From assembly GCA_946886325.1 (NCBI GenBank), contig CAMPIK010000084.1, positions 1-8,308 of the forward strand: a stretch of 8,308 nt of DNA. Direction: 5' to 3'. Both the position numbers and the translations under genes were made by a program. Shown piece by piece: positions 1 through 6,135 of the stretch; position 1 is the stretch's first letter; each line of letters begins with the position of its first letter. The notes under the pieces were generated by a model, which searched no databases, was not told the origin of the DNA, and saw nothing but the letters and a program-made list of their open reading frames with translations. Source of the DNA: an uncultured Shinella sp. Lineage in GTDB: Bacteria; Pseudomonadota; Alphaproteobacteria; Rhizobiales; Rhizobiaceae.

Positions 1-127
1 AACCGCCGACATCGATGCGAACCGGGCGATCCCAGGGCTCCCCTGCCCGGCCCGCCACGGGCTGGCCGACGATCAGGAGCACGACCGGGACGAAGGCGCG
101 AAACAGGCGCAGAATTCCAAAGGGCAT
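1..127 (-). CDS. Partial secreted or membrane-anchored protein, N-terminus only
   Basis: The first 42 codons of a minus-strand gene are present; the rest lies beyond the window edge. The reading begins MPFGILRLFRAF, continues with a hydrophobic stretch (VPVVLLIV, about residues 13-20) and then GQPVAGRAGEPWD. This is the shape of a Sec signal peptide: two or three arginines, a hydrophobic core, and small residues near a possible cleavage site around residues 25-29. An in-frame TGA (137-139) sits just before the ATG at 125-127, so this is the first possible ATG start. Codon third positions are mostly G or C, as in the neighbouring genes. A GAGG lies 13 bases upstream, rather far for a ribosome site. 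The gene follows dcd in the same direction, 148 bases later. The mature part is too short to name a function. Confidence 0.55.
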   Translation of the reverse strand, partial: MPFGILRLFRAFVPVVLLIVGQPVAGRAGEPWDRPVRIDVGG

Positions 128-225
128 AGGGGTGGTTCATCCTCATCGCAGGACACGCATTCGGGATCAATACGGTTGCGGCAGGCAAACGGTTTCGTCG
201 CATGCATCGTTCCGCCTCTCGCTGC

Positions 226-256
226 GTGGCGCGGCACAACACCGATGCCGCGACGC
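226..256. repeat. Inverted repeat downstream of dcd
   Basis: The arms CGCGGCA (230-236) and TGCCGCG (246-252) are perfect complements around a 9-base loop, and three more pairs form outside one mismatch (226-228 with 254-256). It sits 20 to 50 bases past the dcd stop on the minus strand. Neither strand has a T-run after it, so it is not a standard intrinsic terminator. It may be an mRNA 3' hairpin, a Rho-assisted site or chance in GC-rich DNA. Confidence 0.4.
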
Positions 257-275
257 ACAGGTCTCGGACGAAGCC

Positions 276-1373
276 TCAGGCGGTGCGAAAATGCTTCGAC
301 AGCTTCAGGCCCTGCGCCTGATAGTTGGAGCCGAGGCCGGAGCCGTAGAGGCCTTCGGGGGCGTCCAGCATGTGTTCGTAGATCAGGCGGCCGACGATCT
401 GGCCGTCTTCGAGGATGAAGGGCACCTCGTGGCTGCGCACTTCCAGCACTGCGCGGCTGCCCGTGCCGCCGGCCGGCGCATGGCCGAAGCCGGGATCGAA
501 GAAGCCGGCATAGTGCACGCGGAATTCGCCGACGAGCGGATCGAAGGGCGTCATCTCGGCGGCATAGAGCGGCGGCACATGCACCGCCTCGCGCGAGACG
601 AGGATATAGAATTCGTCGGGATCGAGGATCAGTTCGTTGCGGCCGCGGCTGAAGAGCGGCTCCCAGAAATCGAAGACGTCGTGCTGGTTCTTGCGGTCGA
701 CATCGACAACCGAGGTGTGGTGCTTGCCGCGATAGCCGATCAGCCCCTCCTCGCCGGTCCCCTTGAGGTCGATCGAGAGCGCAATGCCGCCGCCGGAGAC
801 ATTGGGCGTGTCGCTGGCGACCAGCACGTCGCTCTTGTGCAGCGCAAGCAGTTCGGCTTCGCCGAGCAGCGCATTGCCCTTGCGGAACCGGATCTGCGAC
901 AGGCGCGATCCGCGGCGCACGACGATCGGGAAGGTGCGCGGCGATATTTCGAGATAGAGCGGTCCCCGGTAGCCGGCCGGGATCTTGTCGAACTCCTGCG
1001 CGCGGTCGGTGATGACGCGGGTGAAGATGTCGAGGCGGCCGGTCGAGCTTTTCGGGTTGGCGGAGGCTGCGAGGTCCGCCGGCAGGTCGAGGCTTTCCAT
1101 CAGCGGCACGATATAGACGCAGCCGGTCTCGAGAACCGCGCCCTCGCCGAGGTCGATCACGTGCAGTTGCAGCCGGTCGAGCTTGTCGGCGACGAGGCTG
1201 CCGGGGCCTGGCAGGAAGCTTGCGCGCACGCGAAAGGCCCGCGCGCCGAGGCGCAGGTCAAGGCTTGCCGGCTGTATCTGGTCGTCGTCGAGCGCTGCCT
1301 CGCTCATGAGGCGGCCGCCGTCGAAAAGCGCCTGAATGGCGCGGTCCGCCAGAATGCCTGAAATGCGTGCCAT
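276..1373 (-). CDS. dcd: dCTP deaminase, double-domain (alphaproteobacterial type)
   Basis: A 365-residue cytosolic enzyme predicted to convert dCTP to dUTP and ammonia, feeding dTMP synthesis through dUMP. Canonical bacterial Dcd is about 190 residues; this one is about twice that and carries two Dcd/dUTPase-like modules. The first has QPASLDLRLG (34-43), SSTGR (109-113) and the core GPLYLEIS (137-144) followed by RRGSRLSQIRF, with Glu142 the likely equivalent of the catalytic Glu. The second has GSRAVLEVRSHEVPF (305-319) and GQIVGRLIYE (324-333), with Glu311 in the matching place. An open frame continues upstream to 1667 but crosses the metZ control region. The ATG at 1373 is preceded by GGGAAGG four bases away and begins the conserved MARISGIL, so I chose it. 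Diverges from metZ. The family call is firm; which module is catalytically active is inference. Confidence 0.9.
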   Translation of the reverse strand: MARISGILADRAIQALFDGGRLMSEAALDDDQIQPASLDLRLGARAFRVRASFLPGPGSLVADKLDRLQLHVIDLGEGAVLETGCVYIVPLMESLDLPADLAASANPKSSTGRLDIFTRVITDRAQEFDKIPAGYRGPLYLEISPRTFPIVVRRGSRLSQIRFRKGNALLGEAELLALHKSDVLVASDTPNVSGGGIALSIDLKGTGEEGLIGYRGKHHTSVVDVDRKNQHDVFDFWEPLFSRGRNELILDPDEFYILVSREAVHVPPLYAAEMTPFDPLVGEFRVHYAGFFDPGFGHAPAGGTGSRAVLEVRSHEVPFILEDGQIVGRLIYEHMLDAPEGLYGSGLGSNYQAQGLKLSKHFRTA

Positions 1374-1416
1374 GATGCCTTCCCGTTCGATGCCAGACAA
1401 AACCAAATGCGGGGAA

Positions 1417-1445
1417 TTGACGCAAGCTTGGGCAGGCAGTATTGA
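1417..1445 (+). promoter_or_regulatory. Sigma70-like promoter for metZ
   Basis: TTGACG (1417-1422) and TATTGA (1440-1445) are separated by 17 bases. The -35 matches TTGACA at five of six positions; the -10 is weaker (TAT conserved). The expected start near 1452 is only about five bases before the first stem of the SAM-II aptamer, so promoter and aptamer positions support each other. Confidence 0.65.
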
Positions 1446-1456
1446 GCATCTTATCC

Positions 1457-1510
1457 CGTGGTGATTTGGCCGGTCGGCTTGCAGCCACGTTAAACAAGTA
1501 GCTAAAAAGG
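1457..1510 (+). promoter_or_regulatory. SAM-II riboswitch aptamer upstream of metZ
   Basis: Recognised by its conserved parts in order. Stem P1 is CGTGG (1457-1461) with CCACG (1485-1489). TGATTTGG follows the first arm (1462-1469), the loop ends CTTGCAG (1478-1484), then comes a linker TTAAACAA and AGTAGCTAAAAAGG (1497-1510). The pseudoknot is visible as TTGC (1479-1482) with GTAG (1498-1501), including G-U pairs. SAM-II is a known alphaproteobacterial S-adenosylmethionine sensor found before methionine synthesis genes, which fits metZ next door. The AAAAAGG at the 3' end resembles the ribosome site that other SAM-II RNAs mask, but here it lies about 62 bases before the metZ start and cannot serve it. 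The variable part of the loop contains GGCCGG (1468-1473), a hexamer that recurs twice downstream. Confidence 0.93.
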
Positions 1511-1529
1511 CCGGGTTTCCGAACCGGCC
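1509..1529 (+). promoter_or_regulatory. Candidate antiterminator hairpin of the metZ leader
   Basis: GGCCGG (1509-1514) pairs with CCGGCC (1524-1529), and TT/AA (1516-1517 with 1522-1523) extends the stem past a bulged G. The 3' arm is the same CCGGCC that forms the 5' arm of the terminator, so the two hairpins exclude each other. The 5' arm begins at the two G residues that end the aptamer. In solved SAM-II structures this 3' AAAAAGG region is engaged by the pseudoknot when SAM is bound, so SAM binding would plausibly break this hairpin. Confidence 0.65.
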
Positions 1530-1551
1530 TGCTTTTGCGGCCGGTTTTTTT
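1522..1551 (+). terminator. Intrinsic terminator in the metZ leader (riboswitch expression platform)
   Basis: AACCGGCC (1522-1529) pairs with GGCCGGTT (1539-1546); after one bulged T, GC/GC (1531-1532 with 1537-1538) closes a TTTT loop. The stem is followed directly by TTTTT (1547-1551). It lies between the SAM-II aptamer and the metZ start, on the metZ strand, so it would stop transcription before the gene. No upstream gene on this strand needs terminating, which supports a regulatory role. Confidence 0.85.
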
Positions 1552-1571
1552 GTTTGGAAGGCGATGAACCT

Positions 1572-2756
1572 ATGAGCAAGTCCTGGCGCCCGGCCACCCA
1601 ACTCGTGCATGGCGGAACCACCCGGTCGCAGCACGCGGAAACCTCCGAAGCAATCTTTCTGACGCAAGGCTTCGTCTACGACACGTCGGAAGCCGCGGAA
1701 GCGCGCTTCAAGGGCGAGACGGATGGATTCATCTATGCCCGCTACGGCAGCCCGACCAACGACATGTTCGAAAAGCGCATGTGCCTGCTGGAAGGCGCGG
1801 AAGATGCGCGCGCCACGGCGTCAGGCATGGCGGCCGTCACCGCGGCGATCCTCTGCCAGCTCAAGGCCGGCGACCATATCCTCGCAGCCCGCGCGCTCTT
1901 CGGCTCCTGCCGCTGGGTGGTCGAGACGCTTGCCCCGAAATACGGCATCGAATGCACGCTGATCGACGGGCGCGACCTTGCCAACTGGGAAAGCGGCATC
2001 CGCAAGAACACGAAGGTCTTCTTCCTCGAAAGCCCGACCAATCCGACGCTCGAGGTCATCGACATAGCGGGCGTTTCGAAGCTCGCCAACCAGATCGGCG
2101 CGAAGGTCGTGGTCGACAACGTCTTCGCCACGCCGCTCTTCCAGAAGCCGCTGGAACTCGGCGCGCATGTGGTCGTCTATTCGGCGACGAAGCATATCGA
2201 CGGCCAGGGCCGCTGCCTCGGCGGCGTCGTTCTCTCCGACAAGGAATGGATCGACGAGAACCTGCACGACTATTTCCGCCACACCGGCCCGGCCATGTCG
2301 CCGTTCAATGCCTGGACGCTCTTGAAGGGCATCGAGACGCTGCCGCTGCGCGTAAAACAGCAGACGGAAAATGCCGCCCGCATCGCCGATTTCCTGGCGG
2401 ACCAGAGCAAGGTCGCCCGCGTGATCTATCCGGGCCGCAAGGACCATCCGCAGGCCGACATCATCGCCAAGCAGATGACCGGCGGCTCGACGCTCGTCTG
2501 CTTCGAGATGAAGGGCGGCAAGGAAGCGGCCTTCGCGCTGCAGAACGCGCTGGAGATCGTCATGATTTCCAACAATCTCGGCGACGCCAAGAGCCTCATC
2601 ACCCATCCGGCGACGACGACGCACAAGAACCTGACCGACGAGGCGCGCGCCGAACTCGGCATTTCGCCCGGCACCGTCCGCCTCTCGGCCGGCATCGAGG
2701 ACAGCGAGGACCTGATTGCGGACTTCGCCCGGGCGCTGGAGCAGGTCTCAGGCTGA
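1572..2756 (+). CDS. metZ: O-succinylhomoserine sulfhydrylase (PLP-dependent)
   Basis: A 394-residue cytosolic enzyme of the Cys/Met metabolism PLP family. MetZ makes homocysteine directly from O-succinylhomoserine and sulfide. Seen in the sequence: YARYGSPTN (55-63, cofactor phosphate contacts), SGM (84-86), VDNVFATP (181-188, Asp182 facing the PLP ring), YSATKHIDGQGR (203-214) with the PLP lysine at Lys207, LITHPATTTH (342-351), and TVRLSAGIED (368-377) with the substrate carboxylate arginine at Arg370. SATKHIDGQGR is typical of MetZ rather than MetB or MetC. The start is ATG 1572 with GGAAGG ten bases upstream; an in-frame TTG at 1554 lies at the end of the leader terminator and is unlikely. 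The gene is monocistronic, behind a SAM-II riboswitch and before its own terminator. Use of acetylated homoserine instead cannot be excluded. Confidence 0.93.
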   Translation: MSKSWRPATQLVHGGTTRSQHAETSEAIFLTQGFVYDTSEAAEARFKGETDGFIYARYGSPTNDMFEKRMCLLEGAEDARATASGMAAVTAAILCQLKAGDHILAARALFGSCRWVVETLAPKYGIECTLIDGRDLANWESGIRKNTKVFFLESPTNPTLEVIDIAGVSKLANQIGAKVVVDNVFATPLFQKPLELGAHVVVYSATKHIDGQGRCLGGVVLSDKEWIDENLHDYFRHTGPAMSPFNAWTLLKGIETLPLRVKQQTENAARIADFLADQSKVARVIYPGRKDHPQADIIAKQMTGGSTLVCFEMKGGKEAAFALQNALEIVMISNNLGDAKSLITHPATTTHKNLTDEARAELGISPGTVRLSAGIEDSEDLIADFARALEQVSG

Positions 2757-2787
2757 TTGGGCCGATCGGGTCTTTCGATTGCGACAG

Positions 2788-2813
2788 GGGCGCGTCTTCG
2801 GATGCGCCCTTTT
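2788..2813 (+). terminator. Intrinsic terminator of metZ
   Basis: GGGCGCGTC (2788-2796) pairs with GATGCGCCC (2801-2809), nine pairs including one G-T, around a TTCG tetraloop, followed by TTTT (2810-2813). It lies 31 bases past the metZ stop and ends exactly beside the stop codon of the convergent gene. On the minus strand there is no T-run after the stem, so it acts mainly for metZ. Confidence 0.87.
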
Positions 2814-3434
2814 CTATTCCGGCTCCCTGCCGAAAGCACGTCGCGCTTCGACGATACGGGAGAGTGCCGTGTAGAAACAGATGACGGCAAAGATCGTCGC
2901 GAACCAGGGGAACCAGGCCGGCAGGAGGCACGACGCGACGAAGACGGCAAGCGTCTCGCTCGCTTCAGCCAGTCCCGTGGTGAAATACAGCGACTTCGCC
3001 CCCCGCGCCTCGCTCTTCAGCCCGCGCTTTTCCGCCATGATCGAATAGGCGAGGAAACTGGCGCCGTTGACATAGAAGGACAGGATCAGCAGCGCGCCGG
3101 GTATGGCATTGGCTGCGGGATCGGCGAGCACGAAGCCGAAGGGAATGGCGCCATAGAAGGCGAAGTCGAGCACGATGTCGAGAAAGCCGCCGAAATCCGT
3201 CTTGCGGCCATGGGCACGGGCCACGGCGCCGTCGAGCCCGTCTCCGAGCCGGCTGACGAGAAGGAATGCGAGGCCGGCGAGAAAGAAGCCGCTGGCGACA
3301 AGCGCACTTGCCGCAAGGCCTAGGACGAAGGCCGCCACGGTGACGGCATTCGCCCCGATCCCCTTGCTGGCTACCCAGCTACCCAGCTGGTCGATCCAGG
3401 GATCGAGAACCCTGCGTGCCGCGCCGTCAAACAT
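2814..3434 (-). CDS. CDP-alcohol phosphatidyltransferase family membrane protein
   Basis: A 206-residue integral membrane protein with the complete CDP-alcohol phosphatidyltransferase signature: D65-G-L-D68-G-x2-A72-R73-x8-G82-x3-D86-x3-D90. The four aspartates bind two metal ions and the CDP-activated lipid or alcohol in this family. Hydrophobic stretches around residues 31-62, 91-105, 111-130 and 162-190 indicate several transmembrane helices, as expected. The family includes phosphatidylglycerophosphate, phosphatidylserine and phosphatidylcholine synthases; length and signature do not tell which alcohol is used, so I give no symbol. The ATG at 3434 is the first ATG in an open frame, but its ribosome site is weak (GGGT just upstream), so the true start may differ. 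Convergent with metZ, divergent from apaG. An 8-base tandem repeat lies in the N-terminal coding part. Confidence 0.85.
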   Translation of the reverse strand: MFDGAARRVLDPWIDQLGSWVASKGIGANAVTVAAFVLGLAASALVASGFFLAGLAFLLVSRLGDGLDGAVARAHGRKTDFGGFLDIVLDFAFYGAIPFGFVLADPAANAIPGALLILSFYVNGASFLAYSIMAEKRGLKSEARGAKSLYFTTGLAEASETLAVFVASCLLPAWFPWFATIFAVICFYTALSRIVEARRAFGREPE

Positions 3435-3512
3435 ACCCGATCTTGTCCATTGCCGTTCCAGCCCGAGACAGGCTCCGAAGTGCCAATATAAGCAGGTTGC
3501 GCTATTTCCGTA

Positions 3513-3549
3513 TTCTGAAGGCGCTCAAGCGTTTATAGAATAGCGCCTT
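3513..3549 (+). promoter_or_regulatory. Candidate apaG promoter bracketed by an inverted repeat
   Basis: TTCTGA (3513-3518), 17 bases, then TAGAAT (3536-3541, five of six to TATAAT) gives a plausible promoter starting near 3548, about 24 bases before apaG. AAGGCGCT (3518-3525) and AGCGCCTT (3542-3549) are perfect eight-base complements lying just after the -35 and just after the -10, 16 bases apart. That placement suits a repressor operator. The -35 is weak, and the repeat could equally fold as an RNA hairpin. Confidence 0.4.
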
Positions 3550-3571
3550 TCGCACCGCCAAAGGCATATGC

Positions 3572-3964
3572 ATGTATCGAGCACTGACCCGCGACATCGA
3601 GGTTACCGTAGAGCCCTATTATCTGGAGGACCAGTCGGACCCGGATGACAGCCGCTATGTCTGGGGCTATCGCATCGTGATCGCCAACCATTCGGACACC
3701 GCCATCAAGCTGCTCACCCGCTACTGGCACATCACCGACCAGAACGGCCAGGTCGACGAGGTGCACGGTCCGGGCGTCGTCGGCGAACAGCCGGTGCTCG
3801 GCCCCGGCGACACCTACGAATATTCCTCCGGCTGCCCGCTCGATACGCCATCCGGGGTGATGTTCGGCCATTACCGGATGGAAGCCGAGAGCGGGGAAGC
3901 CTTCAACGTGGCAATCCCCGCCTTCTCGCTCGACGCCCCCGGCCAGGTCCGCGTCCTGAACTGA
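3572..3964 (+). CDS. apaG: ApaG domain protein (Co2+/Mg2+ efflux-associated)
   Basis: A 130-residue soluble protein, full length for bacterial ApaG (about 125 residues). The family has an immunoglobulin/fibronectin-like beta sandwich. Visible family features are the conserved N-terminal [15 protein letters not shown], the strand [11 protein letters not shown] (31-41), [13 protein letters not shown] (47-59), the glycine-rich GPGVVGEQP (66-74) and [18 protein letters not shown] (84-101), then AFSLDAP (117-123) near the end. ApaG loss in enterobacteria is linked to altered cobalt and magnesium sensitivity, but the biochemical role is unsettled. The ATG at 3572 has AAAGG seven bases upstream; an ATG four bases earlier is out of frame. 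It is not next to apaH or ksgA as in enterobacteria. It converges with hslO, with only 15 bases between the stop codons. Confidence 0.93.
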   Translation: MYRALTRDIEVTVEPYYLEDQSDPDDSRYVWGYRIVIANHSDTAIKLLTRYWHITDQNGQVDEVHGPGVVGEQPVLGPGDTYEYSSGCPLDTPSGVMFGHYRMEAESGEAFNVAIPAFSLDAPGQVRVLN

Positions 3965-3979
3965 CCGGGCGGCGGCGGC

Positions 3980-4972
3980 TCAGCCCGCAAGCACCTCGGA
4001 CGCCTCGAAGCGGTAGGTCGTCGAGCAGAACTCGCAGGTGACGGCGATCTCGCCGTTCGGCTCCGTGGTGTGGTCGATCTCCTCCCTCGACAGGCCTGAG
4101 AGCACCGACTTCAGCTTCTCGCGCGAGCAGGAGCAGCGATCGAGCACCTCCTGCGGGGCGTAAACGCGAACGCCGCGCTCGTGGAACAGGCGGAACAGCA
4201 GCCGCTCGCTACCGACGGCGGGATCTGTCAGTTCGACCGCGTCGATGGTTTCCAGCATCGTCTTGGCTTCCGCCCAGTGATCGTCGTCCTCGATCTTGTG
4301 GCCGGCCTCGTCGCCGTCGCCGCCCGGCAGGTCCGGCTGGCGCATGCGTTCCGGCGCGTCGGGCAGGAACTGCGCCACCATGCCGCCGGCGCGCCAGTGA
4401 TGGCGGGCCTTGCCGTCCGCGTCGCGATCCCAGAATTCGGCAGAGCCCAGCCGGACCTTGGTCGGGATCTGCTCGGACTGGCGGAAATAGACGCCGGCGA
4501 TCTCTTCGAGCGTCGTGCCGTCGAGTTCGACGATGCCCTGGTAGCGCTGCATCATCGGCCCCTGGTCGATGGTGAAGGCGAGAATGCCCTTGCCGAGCAG
4601 TTCATGCGGCTCGGTTGCCCCGGCCTTGACCGCCGCCGCCAGCGCGTCCGCGTCGAAGCGGGCATAGGCGCGCACGTTCTGGGGGCTTGAGAAATCGGCC
4701 ACCAGAAGGTCGACCGGACCGTCGCCCTTCGTCTGCACGATCAGCTTGCCCTCGAATTTCAGCGAGGTGCCGAGAAGCACGGTCAGTACGATCGTTTCGG
4801 CCAGCAGCCGGGCGACCGGCGCCGGATAATCGTGGCGTCCGAGGATACCGTCGAGCATCGGTCCGAGCTGCACGGCACGGCCGCGCACGTCGAGACCTTC
4901 GACCTGAAAGGGCACGACATGGTCGTCGCCGGCATAATCGAGTTCGCCAAGCCTGGGTGCTGCCTCAGCCAT
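3980..4972 (-). CDS. hslO: Hsp33 redox-regulated molecular chaperone
   Basis: A 330-residue cytosolic holdase that becomes active under oxidative stress when its zinc-bound cysteines form disulfides. The N-terminal domain begins near DDHVVPFQVEGLDVRGRAVQ (16-35) and includes the conserved LLAETIVLTVLLGTSLKFEGKLIVQT region (56-81). The C-terminal redox switch is intact: Cys280-Ser-Cys282, 30 residues, then Cys313-Glu-Phe-Cys316, within the CxC-x27-32-CxxC spacing known for the family. The frame is open to an ATG at 5020, but AAGGAG lies seven bases before the ATG at 4972 (four before an adjacent ATG at 4975), so I take 4972. It follows argF in the same direction after 216 bases, enough for its own promoter. 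An acidic, glycine-rich linker (about 213-231) interrupts the middle. Confidence 0.93.
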   Translation of the reverse strand: MAEAAPRLGELDYAGDDHVVPFQVEGLDVRGRAVQLGPMLDGILGRHDYPAPVARLLAETIVLTVLLGTSLKFEGKLIVQTKGDGPVDLLVADFSSPQNVRAYARFDADALAAAVKAGATEPHELLGKGILAFTIDQGPMMQRYQGIVELDGTTLEEIAGVYFRQSEQIPTKVRLGSAEFWDRDADGKARHHWRAGGMVAQFLPDAPERMRQPDLPGGDGDEAGHKIEDDDHWAEAKTMLETIDAVELTDPAVGSERLLFRLFHERGVRVYAPQEVLDRCSCSREKLKSVLSGLSREEIDHTTEPNGEIAVTCEFCSTTYRFEASEVLAG

Positions 4973-5112
4973 CATTCCGCTCCTTGCATGCAAAGCGCCG
5001 CTTGTCGCCGGGTGCCTCACACCCCGGTCGAAAGCGGCCTTGTCGCTATCAATGATTCTGCGCCCGTCATCGGCATGGATGATCCCACACCAGCCGGCGA
5101 TACGCCAGAGAA

Positions 5113-5127
5113 GGTGCCCAAAGCACC
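5113..5127 (-). terminator. Weak hairpin after argF
   Basis: In the 216-base gap between argF and hslO, GGTGC and GCACC (5113-5117, 5123-5127) form a five-pair stem with a five-base loop. On the minus strand it is followed by TTCTCT, a poor T-tract. It could slow or partly end argD-argF transcription before hslO, but five pairs are little evidence. I see no clear promoter for hslO or other gene in this gap. Confidence 0.25.
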
Positions 5128-5188
5128 CGTTGTCGAGCGTTAGATCGTGTCGCCCGGCAGGTTTTTCAATGGTCCGCCGGGCCGCCGG

Positions 5189-6106
5189 TCAAACGACGCC
5201 GAGGCACCAGGCAAGCACCGATTTCTGCGCATGAAGGCGGTTTTCCGCCTCGTCGAACACCACGGACTGCGGCCCGTCGATGACCTCGTCGGTCACCTCC
5301 TCGCCGCGGTGCGCCGGCAGGCAATGCATGAAGAGCGCATCCTTGCCGGCCTTCTGCATCAGTTGACCGTTGACCTGGAACGGCTGGAAGACATTGTGGC
5401 CGCGGGCGCGGTGCTCCTGGTTCATCGAGACCCAGGTGTCGGTGACGACGCAATCGACCCCGGCAACGGCCTGGTCGGCATCGTGGCAGAGCATGATGTC
5501 GCCGCCATTGTTGCGCGCCCAGTTGAGGATCCGGTCATCAGGCTCGGAGCCGAGCGGAACGGCCATGTTCATGCGATAGCCGAAGCGGGCCGCACCCTCG
5601 ACGAAAGAGTGCAGCACATTGTTGCCATCCCCCGTCCAGGCGATCGTGCGCCCCTTCACGGGGCCGCGATGTTCCTCGAAGGTCATGATGTCGGCCATGA
5701 TCTGGCAGGGGTGCGTGAGATCGGTCAAGCCGTTGATGACAGGCACGGTCGCGTGTTCGGCGAGTTCCATCAGCCGCTTGTGATCGGTCGTGCGGATCAT
5801 GATGGCGTCGACATAGCGCGACAGGACCTTCGCCGTGTCGCCGATCGTCTCGGCCCGGCCGAGCTGCATTTCCGTGCCCGACAGGAACAGCGTCTCGCCG
5901 CCAAGCTGGCGCATGCCGACGTCGAAGGAAACGCGCGTGCGGGTCGAGGGTTTCTCGAAGATCATCGCGAGCATCTTGCCGGCAAGCGGCTTTTCCGCCG
6001 TGCCCGCCTTCGTCGCGGACTTGCGAACGATGGCGTCATCCATGATGACGCGCAGGTCCTGCGCCGTCATCGCCGAAAGATCGAGAAAATGTCTGGTGCC
6101 GGCCAT
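5189..6106 (-). CDS. argF: Ornithine carbamoyltransferase, anabolic
   Basis: A 305-residue cytosolic enzyme joining ornithine and carbamoyl phosphate to give citrulline in arginine synthesis. The carbamoyl phosphate motif FEKPSTRTR is at 50-58, with [17 protein letters not shown] following (82-98). HPCQ is at 132-135, the ornithine domain has [11 protein letters not shown] (157-167) and DTWVSM (223-228), and the catalytic-cysteine motif HCLPAHRG is at 261-268. DTWVSM and HCLP mark ornithine rather than aspartate carbamoyltransferase. Length is normal for the family and no key residue is missing. The start at 6106 has GGGCGG as a modest ribosome site. It lies 29 bases after argD in the same direction, and no terminator separates them, so the two are probably cotranscribed. 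Argininosuccinate genes are not in the window. Confidence 0.95.
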   Translation of the reverse strand: MAGTRHFLDLSAMTAQDLRVIMDDAIVRKSATKAGTAEKPLAGKMLAMIFEKPSTRTRVSFDVGMRQLGGETLFLSGTEMQLGRAETIGDTAKVLSRYVDAIMIRTTDHKRLMELAEHATVPVINGLTDLTHPCQIMADIMTFEEHRGPVKGRTIAWTGDGNNVLHSFVEGAARFGYRMNMAVPLGSEPDDRILNWARNNGGDIMLCHDADQAVAGVDCVVTDTWVSMNQEHRARGHNVFQPFQVNGQLMQKAGKDALFMHCLPAHRGEEVTDEVIDGPQSVVFDEAENRLHAQKSVLAWCLGVV

Positions 6107-6135
6107 GTATCCGCCCTGTATCTCGCCCGACGGTG

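Noticed and set aside
15..1361. Long plus-strand open frame of 448 codons
   Set aside because: It lies antisense to dcd, has no family features and is composed of Ala/Arg/Glu-rich filler, as expected opposite a GC-rich gene.
1554..1571. Earlier TTG start for metZ
   Set aside because: It lies next to the leader terminator's T-run with no ribosome site; ATG 1572 has GGAAGG at a usable distance.
1781..2884. Open frame in a second plus frame across metZ, and minus frames over the same region
   Set aside because: Low-complexity Arg/Pro/Gly composition and full overlap with metZ, which carries the PLP lysine motif.
2757..3323. Plus-strand frame starting right after metZ
   Set aside because: It contains the metZ terminator at its start and is antisense to the CDP-alcohol phosphatidyltransferase signature.
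3371..3386. Tandem repeat CTACCCAG x2 inside the phosphatidyltransferase gene, a possible slippage site
   Set aside because: Only two units; the frame is intact and encodes plausible residues, so phase variation is not supported.
3533..3871. Minus-strand frame opposite apaG
   Set aside because: ApaG on the plus strand matches its family along the full length; the opposite frame has no recognisable features.
3966..3987. CGGGC/GCCCG hairpin between the apaG and hslO stop codons as a shared terminator
   Set aside because: Five pairs, a long loop and no T-run on either strand.
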